A stretch of DNA of 64,000 nucleotides, from NCBI GenBank assembly GCA_016787065.1, contig JAEUVD010000031.1, positions 1 through 64,000 on the forward strand, given 5' to 3'. The notes beneath the pieces are model-generated. The model saw only the letters and a list, made by a program, of their open reading frames with translations. It was not told the origin of the DNA and made no database searches. Within the stretch, counting starts at the first letter, position 1; the number at the start of each line of letters is the position of its first letter. Below, piece by piece: positions 18,189 through 28,652 of the stretch. This DNA comes from Chitinophagaceae bacterium (GTDB lineage: Bacteria; Bacteroidota; Bacteroidia; Chitinophagales; Chitinophagaceae). The position numbers and the translations under genes were made by a program.

Positions 18189-21026
18189 TCAGGCTTCCAT
18201 ATAACTTTCAATAGGTTCGCATGTACAAATTAAATTTCGATCGCCCTGGGTATTGTTTACTCTACTTACAGTTGGCCAAAATTTATTTTGTTCAACCCAA
18301 GTCAACGGGAAGGCGGCCTGCTTACGTGTATAGGGCCGATTCCATTCGTCATTCATTACAACACGCTGAATATGAGGTGCATGTTTCAATACATTATTTT
18401 TTGCATCTACTTTGCCCGTTACAACTTGTTCAATTTCTTCGCGAATAGCTAATAATGCATCACAGAATCTATCTAATTCGGCTTGATCTTCACTTTCCGT
18501 TGGCTCTATCATGAGTGTTCCGGCTACAGGGAAGGAAAGGGTTGGGGCATGAAATCCAAAATCCATCAAACGTTTCGCCACATCTTCTGCTTCTATACCA
18601 GCCGCTTTGAAAGGCCGCAGATCTACTATAAACTCATGTGCACAAGTACCATTGACGCCGGTATAAAGAATTTTATACGACGTTTCTAAGCGCGACTTCA
18701 TATAATTGGCATTCAAGATTGCATACTCGGTAGATTTCTTTAATCCTTTTGCGCCTAACATTTTTATATAAGCATAGGATATTAATAGAATACTTGCACT
18801 TCCATAAGGTGCAGCACTTACGGCATGAATGGCTTGATCACCGCCGGTTTTTACTTCGGTATGTCCGGGTAAAAATGGAGCTAGTTGCGATTTTACACAA
18901 ATGGGTCCCATGCCAGGGCCACCACCACCATGAGGAATTGCAAAGGTTTTGTGGAGGTTTAAATGACATACATCAGCGCCAATATTACCCGGACTCGTTA
19001 AACCAACTTGAGCATTCATATTGGCACCATCCATGTAAACTTGTCCGCCATATTCATGAATACAAGCACAAATTTCAATAATGGTTTCTTCGAATACGCC
19101 ATGCGTTGAAGGGTAGGTTACCATTAATCCGGCTAGATTTTCTTTGTGTTGTTCGGCTTTTGCTTTTAAATCGGCAACATCAATATTTCCCTTTTCATCA
19201 CAAGCTACAATTACTATTTTGAAATTACACATAGCCGCACTGGCCGGGTTGGTACCATGTGCAGATATTGGAATTAATATTACATTACGATGCGCATCAC
19301 CTCTGCTTTCATGATAGGCTTTAATAACCAATAATCCGGCATATTCGCCCTGAGCTCCTGAATTAGGTTGCAAACTACAGGCATCAAAACCTGTGATCGT
19401 TGCGAGGTCTTTTTCAAGATGTTGAATTAATTCTTGATATCCTTGCCATTGATTTTTTGGCGCGAACGGATGGATTGAATTCCAATGTGGATCACTCACA
19501 GGTATCATTTCAGAAGCCGCATTTAGTTTCATGGTGCAACTTCCAAGTGAAATCATCGAACGATTCAACGCTAAATCTTTCTCTTCCAAACTTCTTAGGT
19601 AACGCATCATTTTGCTTTCACTATGATAAGTATTGAAAACAGCATGTGTTAAATAATCGGAGGTTCGCGTAGCAAAATCCGGTATATTCGTTAAACTATC
19701 ACTGTATGCAATGTTATCGCCGCCAAGTATGTTGGCTATTGCTTCCACATCCGATGGAATCGTAGTTTCATCGAAACTAATACCAATATGTTCGGCATCA
19801 ATAAACCGAACGTTATATCCGGCTTCAGCCAATTGTTGAACAGTTTCCTGTGCTTGCGCCACTTTAATTTTTATGGTATCGAAGTATTGTTTGTGTACAA
19901 CATGTGCCTTCAATGAATTTGCTAAACTTTGGGCGTAAAGGGATACTCGCTTCGCGATGCGTTGAATGCCTTCAGCTCCATGATAAACCGCGTACATGGC
20001 AGCCATATTTGCTAGTAACGCTTGTGCAGTACATATATTAGAAGTGGCTTTTTCCCGACGAATATGTTGCTCGCGAGTTTGCAGGGCCATGCGTAAACAA
20101 CGTTCGTTATTGGCATCAACACTTACACCAATAATACGACCCGGAATTACACGTTTAAATTCGTCTTTGGTTGCAAAGAAGGCAGCATGTGGGCCACCAA
20201 AACCTAAAGGCACACCAAAACGCTGTGCTGAACCAAGGGCGATATCGGCACCTAATTCTCCGGGCGGAGTAAGTAAGGCTAAGGATAGAAGGTCGCAGGC
20301 CATAATAACACCCATTTGCTTAGCTTGCGCAGTTTCGATAAACGACTTATACGAAACAACAGCACCTTCGGAATTAGGATATTGAATTAAGGTCGCGAAA
20401 AAAGACTCATCAAAGCTAAATTGTTCGTAATCACCCACCACAACCTCAATGCCAATGGGTGTTGAACGTGTTATTAATACATCGAGTGTTTGTGGAAATA
20501 CATGTTGATCTACAAACAATTTATTTTTTTGTTCATTCCCTTTTTGATGAAACATGAGCGACATGGCTTCCGCCGCCGCGGTGGCTTCGTCTAATAAAGA
20601 GGCATTCGCAATTGGTAAGGCAGTTAAATCACTTACCATCGTTTGGAAATTCAATAAACTTTCTAATCGTCCTTGTGCAATTTCCGCTTGATAAGGTGTG
20701 TATTGCGTGTACCATCCCGGATTTTCAAGGAGGTTACGTAAGATAACACTTGGTACCAAGGTGCCATAGTACCCCATGCCAATAAAATTTTTCTTCAAAA
20801 TGTTTTTTTGGCCTAGTTCATGCACATGATTCAGGTATTCAGATTCACTGATAGATGAATCCACAGGCAAGTCGTTTTTAAGACGAATACTAGCCGGAAC
20901 CGTTTTGCTAATGAGTTCTTCTACCGAACTCATGCCAATGGTTTTCAGCATAGCTGCGGTTTCTTTTGAATCCGGTCCTATATGCCGGCCAATAAATTCT
21001 TCTTGTTGAAGCTGATATAAATTCAT
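18189..21026 (-). CDS. gcvP: Glycine dehydrogenase (decarboxylating), P protein
   Basis: 945 residues from the ATG at 21026; a GTG 8 codons upstream is less likely because MNLYQLQQEEFIGRHIG is the usual family start. This is the single-chain P protein of the glycine cleavage system, with both halves fused. The PLP-binding lysine is Lys693 in HLNLHKTFAIPHGGGGPG. It decarboxylates glycine and transfers the aminomethyl group to the lipoyl H protein. gcvT and gcvH are not in the window. A TATTTTTG box at 21050-21057 may be the -7 element, but the nearest TTG is 24 nt away, slightly far. Confidence 0.97.
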   Translation of the reverse strand: MNLYQLQQEEFIGRHIGPDSKETAAMLKTIGMSSVEELISKTVPASIRLKNDLPVDSSISESEYLNHVHELGQKNILKKNFIGMGYYGTLVPSVILRNLLENPGWYTQYTPYQAEIAQGRLESLLNFQTMVSDLTALPIANASLLDEATAAAEAMSLMFHQKGNEQKNKLFVDQHVFPQTLDVLITRSTPIGIEVVVGDYEQFSFDESFFATLIQYPNSEGAVVSYKSFIETAQAKQMGVIMACDLLSLALLTPPGELGADIALGSAQRFGVPLGFGGPHAAFFATKDEFKRVIPGRIIGVSVDANNERCLRMALQTREQHIRREKATSNICTAQALLANMAAMYAVYHGAEGIQRIAKRVSLYAQSLANSLKAHVVHKQYFDTIKIKVAQAQETVQQLAEAGYNVRFIDAEHIGISFDETTIPSDVEAIANILGGDNIAYSDSLTNIPDFATRTSDYLTHAVFNTYHSESKMMRYLRSLEEKDLALNRSMISLGSCTMKLNAASEMIPVSDPHWNSIHPFAPKNQWQGYQELIQHLEKDLATITGFDACSLQPNSGAQGEYAGLLVIKAYHESRGDAHRNVILIPISAHGTNPASAAMCNFKIVIVACDEKGNIDVADLKAKAEQHKENLAGLMVTYPSTHGVFEETIIEICACIHEYGGQVYMDGANMNAQVGLTSPGNIGADVCHLNLHKTFAIPHGGGGPGMGPICVKSQLAPFLPGHTEVKTGGDQAIHAVSAAPYGSASILLISYAYIKMLGAKGLKKSTEYAILNANYMKSRLETSYKILYTGVNGTCAHEFIVDLRPFKAAGIEAEDVAKRLMDFGFHAPTLSFPVAGTLMIEPTESEDQAELDRFCDALLAIREEIEQVVTGKVDAKNNVLKHAPHIQRVVMNDEWNRPYTRKQAAFPLTWVEQNKFWPTVSRVNNTQGDRNLICTCEPIESYMEA

Positions 21027-21108
21027 GGATGCCCTTTTTAAAATGGGCACAAAAATAACTAAAGAATTAGAATTGAATGCTCAATGTTTAGGGCTTCCCG
21101 GAGAGTGT

Positions 21109-22383
21109 TTATAACGTGGTCATACTTACCGTAAAGATCGATCCTTTGCCGGGTTCGCTTTGTAGCTCAATTTTGCCTTTATGTGCTTCTACGATCTTCT
21201 TTACGTAGGTTAATCCTAATCCGAACCCCTTTACATTATGCAAATTGCCGGTATGGGCACGGTAAAATTTCTCATACACATTGGCTTGTGTTTCTTTATC
21301 CATACCTATGCCATTATCTTTTACCGAGATAAGAATGGTTTGTGCCGCATTACGAGTAGAAACTTCAATTTGTTTATGCTCGGGCGAGGCGTATTTCATG
21401 GCATTATCAATCAAATTGAAAATGATATTGGTGAAATGCACTTCATCACCCATGATATGGGTATCATGAGCTTGGAGGTTTAACGTGAATTGAATATCGA
21501 GTTCCTCCATCTGAAGTTGCGTAAATTCTTTAATTTTTGCAATGACTTCATGCACATCAATTTCTTTCAATTCTAATTTGATTTCATCTTTTTCTAATTG
21601 CGATGCTTGCAGTATGCGTTCTACTTGCTTATGCATGCGTCGGTTTTCTTCTTTAATAATGCTCGAGTAATATTCGATCTGTTCAGGGTCATTAATTACT
21701 TTGGAATTATTCAACGCATCCGACGCTAGCTGAATCGTAGCAATAGGGGTTTTAAACTCATGCGTCATGTTGTTTATAAAATCGGATTTGATTTCCGAGA
21801 GTTTTTTCTGACTCAACATGGTTCTTACTGTTACGAAGAATGCTGTTACAATTACACCTGTAAAAAATAACGAGAATAAGATAAGAGAAATTAAATGTCG
21901 TTGGAAATATAATTCAGGTTCGCTGATGTAAATATTCAGCATTTCATTACTAATGATATTATCACCACTCAACATGGTGCTAAAGTTATTTTCAGCATTT
22001 AAGAACTCCGTGCTATAGCCTGTACTGAACATGATAGGCAAACGGGCTTCGTTGGTTATGCAATATTCAAAGGTTTGATAAATCTCCTTCTTTTCGAGAT
22101 TGTATTGAATCAAATCTTTGAGCTGATTATTCGTAAGTACCGATGGTGTTGGAACATAACGGCTGAATGATAGCACATTATACGGATAATTATAACCACC
22201 CAAGCCTTTATCTTTTTTGGCATTCACAGAATCGCGAATCGCAATTAAGCTCAGTTGTACATCCCGTTGGTACTGTTCTTTCTTTAACATCACGGCACTC
22301 TTAATCCATTGATATTGGAGATACATCAATCCGGATAAAGACAATATAATCAGGAAAACAATGACAGAGAATTTCTTCTTCAC
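21109..22383 (-). CDS. Membrane sensor histidine kinase
   Basis: 424 residues. TM1 is at about 6-26 and TM2 at about 163-187, enclosing a periplasmic sensor region of about 135 residues with no recognised domain. A dimerisation domain follows with the phospho-acceptor His208 in NNMTHEFKTPIATI, then a GHKL ATPase with N box (NLIDNAMKYA), G1 (VKDNGIGM) and G2 (GFGLGLTYV). No response regulator lies beside it, so it is an orphan kinase whose partner is elsewhere. It starts 110 bp from the divergent trifunctional gene. A TACTTTTG box at 22388-22395 may be its -7 element. Confidence 0.93.
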   Translation of the reverse strand: MKKKFSVIVFLIILSLSGLMYLQYQWIKSAVMLKKEQYQRDVQLSLIAIRDSVNAKKDKGLGGYNYPYNVLSFSRYVPTPSVLTNNQLKDLIQYNLEKKEIYQTFEYCITNEARLPIMFSTGYSTEFLNAENNFSTMLSGDNIISNEMLNIYISEPELYFQRHLISLILFSLFFTGVIVTAFFVTVRTMLSQKKLSEIKSDFINNMTHEFKTPIATIQLASDALNNSKVINDPEQIEYYSSIIKEENRRMHKQVERILQASQLEKDEIKLELKEIDVHEVIAKIKEFTQLQMEELDIQFTLNLQAHDTHIMGDEVHFTNIIFNLIDNAMKYASPEHKQIEVSTRNAAQTILISVKDNGIGMDKETQANVYEKFYRAHTGNLHNVKGFGLGLTYVKKIVEAHKGKIELQSEPGKGSIFTVSMTTL

Positions 22384-22492
22384 CGCGCAAAAGTAAGGTT
22401 TGTGAATGTTAAATTCAGTTTAAGAACTTTTGCTTATCTCGAACGTACAATACTGCCATTATAGCCGATATTAATTATCTTGCGAGCCTTCG

Positions 22493-25400
22493 GTGAAAGC
22501 ATTTTTTGTACATAGTTATTCCTTCTTTTCTAAACGACGCGGTCTTGTATACATCGTGTTTTTCAGTTTGTGTTTAATACTTGCGTATTTCGCTAGCAAG
22601 CTGCATATCAGTACCGATTTACAGCAAATGATACCGGATGATAAACAGCAGGCTTCTCAGCAGTTACTCAAGCAGAACAAAGCACTGGATAAAATTATCT
22701 TTAGTATTTCTTCGCACGATACCATTTCCGCCGACCCGGATTTGAATATTGCTTATGCCGAGGAATATGTTGCTTTACTGAAGCGCTATGATCGAAATCA
22801 TTTGGTGGATTCTGTTCTTCTTAAAGCAGATGAAAATGTGTACTTGAAAACCTTGAATCTGGTTCAACAGAATTTACCTTATTTATTACGAGCTGAAGAT
22901 TATCAGCGCTTAGAAAATAAGCTGCATACAGATTCTATACAAGCTCAAATGGCTTTTAATTTGAGAACGCTTTCTTCGCCTTCTGGTTTGGTGTTTAAAC
23001 AGGTAATTCAAAAAGATCCATTAGGCATTTCCTATCTGGCGTTACAAAAATTAAGCGGCTTGCAACTCGATGATGAAACAGAACTGTACGATGGTTATTT
23101 CTTTCACAAGAATAAACCAGTATTATCCTTTTTTGTTACGTCCAAAAATCCTAACGCCGATTCAAAACGAAATGAAGAACTTGCCTCGCTTTTATTTCGT
23201 GTAAAAGAAGAACTCCGTAAAAAACCGGATTATAAAAATATAGATTGTGTTTATTTTGGAGGACAGCTCGTTGCTGCAGGTAATGCACAACAAATGCGAC
23301 AGGATACTTGGGTTACATTGAGCATTACGGTCGTGTTATTATTGGCGCTTTTCCTTTCTTTTTTCAGAAGCGTTTTCGCCCCATTGCAAGTTATGATACC
23401 GGTAGCCTTTGGCGGTTTGTTTAGTATGGCAATGATGTATTGGTTAAAAGGTGAAGTTAGCGCAATGGCTTTGGGTGCGTCTTCCGTAATCCTGGGCATC
23501 GCTGTTAATTACTCCTTGCATTTTCTCTCTCATTTGCGAAGCAATGGCGATAAAACTAAAACTATTGCTGAACTTGCTGAACCCATGACTATCGGTGGAT
23601 TTACTACCATTGCGGCTTTTCTTAGTCTTCAATTAGTAAATGCTCCGGTGCTACAACAACTTGGATTGTTTGCTGCGTTTAGTTTAATTGGATCTTCGAT
23701 ATGTACTTTGTTGTTCTTACCGCATTTTACGTCATCGTCGTTGAAGGTTCATGCAGGATGGATAGATCGATTAGCTTCTCTTCAACCTGAAAAAAATAAG
23801 TGGTTGGTGCTTCTTGTATTTGGCGTAACCGTAGTTCTCAGCTTGTTTATGGGCAGGGTAAAATTTACGGAAGACATGATGCAGGTGAACTACATGACCA
23901 ACGAATTAAAGGAAGCGCAACACGCCATTAATGCTTTACATGCGGAATCGTTAAACACCGTTTTTTGTATTCATGAAGGCACCTCTTGGAATGAAGTTTT
24001 GGAAAAGAATACAAGTGATTTGATTTTATTTGATTCGTTAAAGAAAGAAAATCTGCTTCGCAAGTATGCAGCCATTGGCGATTTTTTATTATCGGAAAAA
24101 GAAGCCCACGTCAGAATACAACGATGGAAAAATTTCTGGAGCACCGAACGCATTGAAACAACGCATAACGCATTACAAGCAGCAGCCCAAACCCATGGAT
24201 TTCAGTTGGCCAGTATGGATACTTTTTTACATCAGGTGAATCGCAAGTACACATTGCCGGATGCCAACTATCAACAACATTTCCGATCGATATTCAATGA
24301 TTTTATTTTCGAGCAACCGGGTAAAATTACATTGATGTCGCCGCTCAAAACAACACAAGAAAATCGCAGCAGCATTTGGAAACGATTTGAAAATAATACG
24401 CATGCTAAGCTAGCCGATCGACAGCAAACAACCTCACGCATTGTGCAGTTGGTAAAAGATGATTTCTATAATATTCTCTTTTATACATCGTTTATCGTTT
24501 TCTTTACCATACTGCTTACTTACGGAAGAATCGAATTGTCGATCATTTCTTTTCTGCCTATGTTACTTACCTGGATTTGTATTTTAGGTTTGATGGGATT
24601 ATTTTATATCGAATTCAACATCATCAATGTGATCATTTCAACCTTGATCTTTGGTTTGGGTGATGACTATGGTATTTTCATAACCGATAGTTTACTCGAA
24701 AAATATAAATATGGTCGAGCCAAAATACATACGGTAAAAACTAGTATTTATTTATCAGCAATAACAACCATTATTGGTTTGGGTATTTTGATGGTTGCAA
24801 AACATCCGGCCCTGAAATCCATCGCCGCTGTATCGGTAATTGGCATACTTTCTATCTTGTTCGTTTCTCAAACGATTCAACCTTTATTATTCAACTTTTT
24901 CATTCAGAAGCGAGCCGATAAAGGTAAGCAACCCTTTACCTTATGGAGTTTCGCAAAAACAATTTTTGCCTTTACGTATTATGTCGTTGGATGTTTGCTC
25001 GTTACGCTGATTGGCTTTGTTTTAATCAAATGCGTGCCATTTGCAAAAACAAAAATGAAATATGTGTATCATGTGGTGGTTTGTAAAATGATGTGGAGTT
25101 TATTATACATCATGGCGAATGTGAAGAAATCATTCGCGAATAAACGAAGTGAAACATTCCAAAAGCCTGCGGTAATTATTGCAAACCACACTTCGTTTTT
25201 AGATTTACTTCGCATCATCTCCTTGCATCCAAAAATTTTACTTCTTACGAATCGTTGGGTTTGGCGTTCGCCGGTTTTTGGAGCTCTGGTTCGTATGGCA
25301 GATTATTATCCGGTGGAGGAAGGTGCCGAATTTAGTGTTGATAAATTGAAGTATTGGGTTAACAAAGGCTATAGTATCGCTGTTTTTCCGGAAGGAACCA

Positions 25401-26338
25401 GAAGCTATACGGATCAGATTGGACGGTTTAAAAAGGGCGCTTTTTACCTTGCAGAACAATTGAATTTGGAAATTATTCCTGCGGTATTTCATGGTATTGC
25501 GAATACTATGAGTAAAGGTGATTTTTTATTGAAGAATGGCGAAATCAATGTAAAATTTCTTCCGCGAATTGCTTTGAATGATCAGCGTTTTGGATCGAAT
25601 TATACCGAACGAGCTAAATTAATTGGACGTTACTTTAGAGAAGAACACGAGCGCTATCGCGTTGAACGAGAAGTACCAAAATACTTTTATGAACGATTGA
25701 TGCATACGTATAAATATAAAGGTCCTGTGTTGGAATGGTATGCTCGCATTAAAGTTAGATTAGAAAACTACTATGCACCCATTGAGCAATTTGTTCCGAA
25801 GCAAGGGGCTATTTTGAATTTAGGTTGTGGCTATGGTTTCCTCGATTATATGTTACAGTTTACTTCGAAGGAAAGATCAATAATCGGTGTTGATTATGAT
25901 GCAGAGAAAATTGCAATTGCTCAGCACGGATATACGCGTGAAGAACGCTTGCAATTTGTACAAGGAGATATTTCTGAATTTGAATTCAATCAACGATATG
26001 ATGCCATTTTATTAATGGATGTATTGCATTATTTGTCAAAAGATAAGCAACAAGCCTTGTTGATTCGTTGCGCTCAGTCGCTCCATGAACAAGGTGTTCT
26101 AATTGTTCGAGATGGTATGAGCGATGTAAAAACAAAACATCGTGGCACAATACTTAGTGAAATTTTTTCAACTAAACTTTTCCGTTTTAATAAAACCACG
26201 CAAGAATTATCTTTTCCATCTTCCGATGAAATGAAAATTTTCGCTGAACAGAATAATCTGACTTACACGCTTATGAATGATACACGGTTTACTTCTAATC
26301 TGATGTTTGTGTTTAAACCTATTGTTCACGTAAACTAG
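22493..26338 (+). CDS. Trifunctional MMPL exporter / acyltransferase / methyltransferase
   Basis: 1281 residues in three parts. First, an RND/MMPL-type transporter (about 1-860) with TM1 at 16-34 and two sets of membrane helices around 265-415 and 660-815. Second, a PlsC-type lysophospholipid acyltransferase with NHTSFLD (His899, Asp904) and FPEGTRS (965-971). Third, a class I SAM methyltransferase with LNLGCGYG (1108-1115) and GVDYD. This fusion is known in Bacteroidota and is usually linked to aryl polyene/flexirubin pathways, where it probably modifies and moves a lipid precursor. No other such genes are nearby. The GTG start is chosen because the next ATG falls after TM1. trmN6 starts 5 bp downstream. 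Confidence 0.9.
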   Translation: MKAFFVHSYSFFSKRRGLVYIVFFSLCLILAYFASKLHISTDLQQMIPDDKQQASQQLLKQNKALDKIIFSISSHDTISADPDLNIAYAEEYVALLKRYDRNHLVDSVLLKADENVYLKTLNLVQQNLPYLLRAEDYQRLENKLHTDSIQAQMAFNLRTLSSPSGLVFKQVIQKDPLGISYLALQKLSGLQLDDETELYDGYFFHKNKPVLSFFVTSKNPNADSKRNEELASLLFRVKEELRKKPDYKNIDCVYFGGQLVAAGNAQQMRQDTWVTLSITVVLLLALFLSFFRSVFAPLQVMIPVAFGGLFSMAMMYWLKGEVSAMALGASSVILGIAVNYSLHFLSHLRSNGDKTKTIAELAEPMTIGGFTTIAAFLSLQLVNAPVLQQLGLFAAFSLIGSSICTLLFLPHFTSSSLKVHAGWIDRLASLQPEKNKWLVLLVFGVTVVLSLFMGRVKFTEDMMQVNYMTNELKEAQHAINALHAESLNTVFCIHEGTSWNEVLEKNTSDLILFDSLKKENLLRKYAAIGDFLLSEKEAHVRIQRWKNFWSTERIETTHNALQAAAQTHGFQLASMDTFLHQVNRKYTLPDANYQQHFRSIFNDFIFEQPGKITLMSPLKTTQENRSSIWKRFENNTHAKLADRQQTTSRIVQLVKDDFYNILFYTSFIVFFTILLTYGRIELSIISFLPMLLTWICILGLMGLFYIEFNIINVIISTLIFGLGDDYGIFITDSLLEKYKYGRAKIHTVKTSIYLSAITTIIGLGILMVAKHPALKSIAAVSVIGILSILFVSQTIQPLLFNFFIQKRADKGKQPFTLWSFAKTIFAFTYYVVGCLLVTLIGFVLIKCVPFAKTKMKYVYHVVVCKMMWSLLYIMANVKKSFANKRSETFQKPAVIIANHTSFLDLLRIISLHPKILLLTNRWVWRSPVFGALVRMADYYPVEEGAEFSVDKLKYWVNKGYSIAVFPEGTRSYTDQIGRFKKGAFYLAEQLNLEIIPAVFHGIANTMSKGDFLLKNGEINVKFLPRIALNDQRFGSNYTERAKLIGRYFREEHERYRVEREVPKYFYERLMHTYKYKGPVLEWYARIKVRLENYYAPIEQFVPKQGAILNLGCGYGFLDYMLQFTSKERSIIGVDYDAEKIAIAQHGYTREERLQFVQGDISEFEFNQRYDAILLMDVLHYLSKDKQQALLIRCAQSLHEQGVLIVRDGMSDVKTKHRGTILSEIFSTKLFRFNKTTQELSFPSSDEMKIFAEQNNLTYTLMNDTRFTSNLMFVFKPIVHVN

Positions 26339-26343
26339 GTTTT

Positions 26344-27048
26344 ATGTTTCAATGCAAAGAGTTCACCATTCATCAAGATTTATGTGCTATGAAGGTTACC
26401 GAAATCGCGTGTATTCAAGGTGCATGGACTCCGATACCGGATGAAGTAAACACTATTTTAGATATTGGTTCAGGTACAGGCTTGTTATCATTAATGCTGG
26501 CTCAACGTTTCCCTTCAAAAGAAATCGTTGCGCTGGAGCTCGATGAGGCATCTTATCAGCAAGGAAAACAGAATATTTCTTCTTCTAAATTTAGTCGTCA
26601 AATACATACCTTATTGGGTGATGTACGGCAATTTCAATCCGCGCAAACGTTTGACTTCATTATTTGTAATCCTCCTTTTTTTGAAAATCAATTAAAGTCG
26701 CCCGATGTAACGAAGAACCTTGCTTGGCACTCCGAGGAATTGTCGATGCAATCGTTAGTGCATCATATCCATCGATTGTTACAACCTTCTGGTAGTGCAT
26801 CGTTGCTTTACCCCTATCAACGTTTGAATGAATTGAAAGCCTGTTGTAAGGAGCAAGGATTTTTGGTTGAAAGAATACTGTTCATTAAGCATAGTGTGAA
26901 ACATGAGATTGGTTTCTTTATTGCACTTTTAACCAAGTCTATTTCTATTCAAGAAGCTATGCAAGAGGAGTATTTAGTTGTGAAGGAAAATCAAGTATAT
27001 ACGGAAAAAGCCCAGCTATTGTTGCAGAACTTCTATCTTAAACTATAA
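26344..27048 (+). CDS. trmN6: tRNA1(Val) (adenine37-N6)-methyltransferase
   Basis: 234 residues with a class I SAM fold: ILDIGSGTGLLSLMLAQR (motif I, about residue 39) and the N6-adenine signature NPPFF (about residue 109). Family YfiC/TrmN6 methylates A37 of tRNA-Val. The ATG lies 5 bp after the stop of the trifunctional gene, so the two are translationally close and likely cotranscribed, though a functional link is not obvious. A bidirectional terminator follows. Confidence 0.9.
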   Translation: MFQCKEFTIHQDLCAMKVTEIACIQGAWTPIPDEVNTILDIGSGTGLLSLMLAQRFPSKEIVALELDEASYQQGKQNISSSKFSRQIHTLLGDVRQFQSAQTFDFIICNPPFFENQLKSPDVTKNLAWHSEELSMQSLVHHIHRLLQPSGSASLLYPYQRLNELKACCKEQGFLVERILFIKHSVKHEIGFFIALLTKSISIQEAMQEEYLVVKENQVYTEKAQLLLQNFYLKL

Positions 27049-27050
27049 AA

Positions 27051-27076
27051 AAAAGCAAGCCCGAAAGCTTGCTTTT
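27051..27076. terminator. Bidirectional terminator between trmN6 and metK
   Basis: Perfect 10-bp stem AAAAGCAAGC / GCTTGCTTTT with a 6-nt CCGAAA loop. Both flanks are A/T tracts; the minus-strand T tract is the longer one. Confidence 0.9.
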
Positions 27077-27096
27077 GTATACCATGAATTTCTTCA

Positions 27097-28377
27097 CTAT
27101 TTTAATTTGAACGCTTTTTTAACTGCATCCACGTAATCTAATTTTTCCCAAGTAAACAAATCAACTTTTACTTTCAATTCATTCTTCTTTCCTTTATTAA
27201 AAACCTTAGTTACTGTTTCCGGTTTACGACCCATGTGACCGTAAGAAGCAGTTTCGGAATAAATAGGATTGCGTAATTTCAAACGTTGTTCAATAGCATA
27301 AGGTCGCATATCGAATATCTTAGAAACAACCTGAGCAATTTCACCATCATTCATAGCTACTTTTGACGTGCCGTATGTATTAATGAACAAACCACAAGGC
27401 TTAGCAACCCCAATGGCATACGATACTTGAACTAAAACTTCATCACATAAACCGGCGGCTACCAAATTTTTTGCAATATGACGGGTAGCGTAAGCCGCAG
27501 AGCGATCCACCTTACTTGGGTCTTTTCCGCTGAAAGCACCACCACCATGAGCACCTTTACCGCCATAGGTATCCACGATAATTTTTCGTCCGGTTAAACC
27601 GGTATCACCATGTGGCCCGCCGATAACAAACTTTCCGGTTGGGTTAATATGATACGTAATTTGATCGTTGAACAGTTTTTGTAAGTTAGGTTTCAATTGT
27701 TTTTTTACACGAGGAATAATGATTTCAATAATATCCTTTTTGATTTTAGCCAACATAGCGGCATCCTTATCGAAGTCATCATGTTGTGTGGAAACAACAA
27801 TCGTATCGATTCGAATCGGATTGTTATTATCATCGTATTCAATAGTTACCTGACTTTTCGCATCCGGACGAAGGTATTTAAGCTCTTTTCCGGCACGACG
27901 CGTTTTAGATAATTCTTGTAAAATTTTGTGCGCAAGATCTAATGCCAATGGCATGTAATTCTCTGTTTCGCGTGTAGCATAACCAAACATCATCCCTTGA
28001 TCTCCGGCTCCTTGTGCGTTAGCAAGCGTTTCAAAACTTGCTTTCTTTACTTTACGATCAACTCCTTGATTAATATCAGAGCTTTGTTCGTGAATAGCCG
28101 ACAGTATACCACATGAATTCGCTTCAAACATGTACTCCGATTTCGTGTAACCGATTTCCTTAATAACACCACGAGCAATTTCTTGTACATCAAGGTATGC
28201 TTCTGATTTCACCTCTCCGGCAAGAACAACTTGTCCGGTTGTAACCAAGGTTTCACAGGCTACTTTTGAATTGGCATCATAGGCCAGAAAATGATCAATA
28301 AGCGCATCAGAAATTTGATCGGCAACTTTATCAGGATGTCCTTCAGAAACAGACTCAGAAGTGAATAAATACGGCAT
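27097..28377 (-). CDS. metK: S-adenosylmethionine synthase
   Basis: 426 residues. Motifs [19 protein letters not shown] near the N-terminus, [12 protein letters not shown] (about residue 122) and the P-loop-like [16 protein letters not shown] (about 279) are diagnostic. It makes SAM from methionine and ATP. It is longer than the 380-400 residues common elsewhere, as is usual in Bacteroidota. It faces the SAM-using trmN6 and trifunctional genes but is separately transcribed. The short leader (about 15 nt from the predicted promoter) leaves no room for a SAM riboswitch. Confidence 0.98.
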   Translation of the reverse strand: MPYLFTSESVSEGHPDKVADQISDALIDHFLAYDANSKVACETLVTTGQVVLAGEVKSEAYLDVQEIARGVIKEIGYTKSEYMFEANSCGILSAIHEQSSDINQGVDRKVKKASFETLANAQGAGDQGMMFGYATRETENYMPLALDLAHKILQELSKTRRAGKELKYLRPDAKSQVTIEYDDNNNPIRIDTIVVSTQHDDFDKDAAMLAKIKKDIIEIIIPRVKKQLKPNLQKLFNDQITYHINPTGKFVIGGPHGDTGLTGRKIIVDTYGGKGAHGGGAFSGKDPSKVDRSAAYATRHIAKNLVAAGLCDEVLVQVSYAIGVAKPCGLFINTYGTSKVAMNDGEIAQVVSKIFDMRPYAIEQRLKLRNPIYSETASYGHMGRKPETVTKVFNKGKKNELKVKVDLFTWEKLDYVDAVKKAFKLK

Positions 28378-28399
28378 GTTTAAATAAAATTTTGAGTCG

Positions 28400-28432
28400 C
28401 AAATGTAACTTCATTTTGTTTAGGAAAAACAA
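28400..28432 (-). promoter_or_regulatory. Promoter of metK
   Basis: Minus strand: TTG (28430-28432), 22-nt spacer, TACATTTG (28400-28407). The -7 box ends 22 bp before the metK ATG. Confidence 0.6.
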
Positions 28433-28596
28433 CCCTTTTGAAAAAAAGAAGTAATCGAAATGGGAGGCATTACTTTTAATGGAAGCTTCTGTAGAAAACT
28501 AGCGGCAAGCAAATAAAGAATCTGTTCTTGGTGCAACGCTGAATTTTTTTTTACGCGCGCAAGCATTAACCATATCGTATTTTCTGTTTTTGGCAG

Positions 28597-28630
28597 CAAA
28601 AAAAGAGGCCATCCTTACGACGGCCTCTTT
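28597..28630 (-). terminator. Intrinsic terminator of the FN3 protein gene
   Basis: Stem AAAGAGGCC / GGCCTCTTT with an 11-nt loop, then seven T residues on the minus strand, 22 bp beyond the stop at 28653. Confidence 0.9.
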
Positions 28631-28652
28631 ACACTATAAAAAAATGTTGAAT

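Noticed and set aside
28378..28440. Possible SAM riboswitch before metK
   Set aside because: The predicted leader is about 15 nt and no conserved riboswitch core was seen.
28499..28612. 37-codon minus-strand frame (MASFFAAKNRKYD...)
   Set aside because: Its start lies inside the terminator hairpin of the FN3 gene and the lysine run comes from an A tract; most likely chance.
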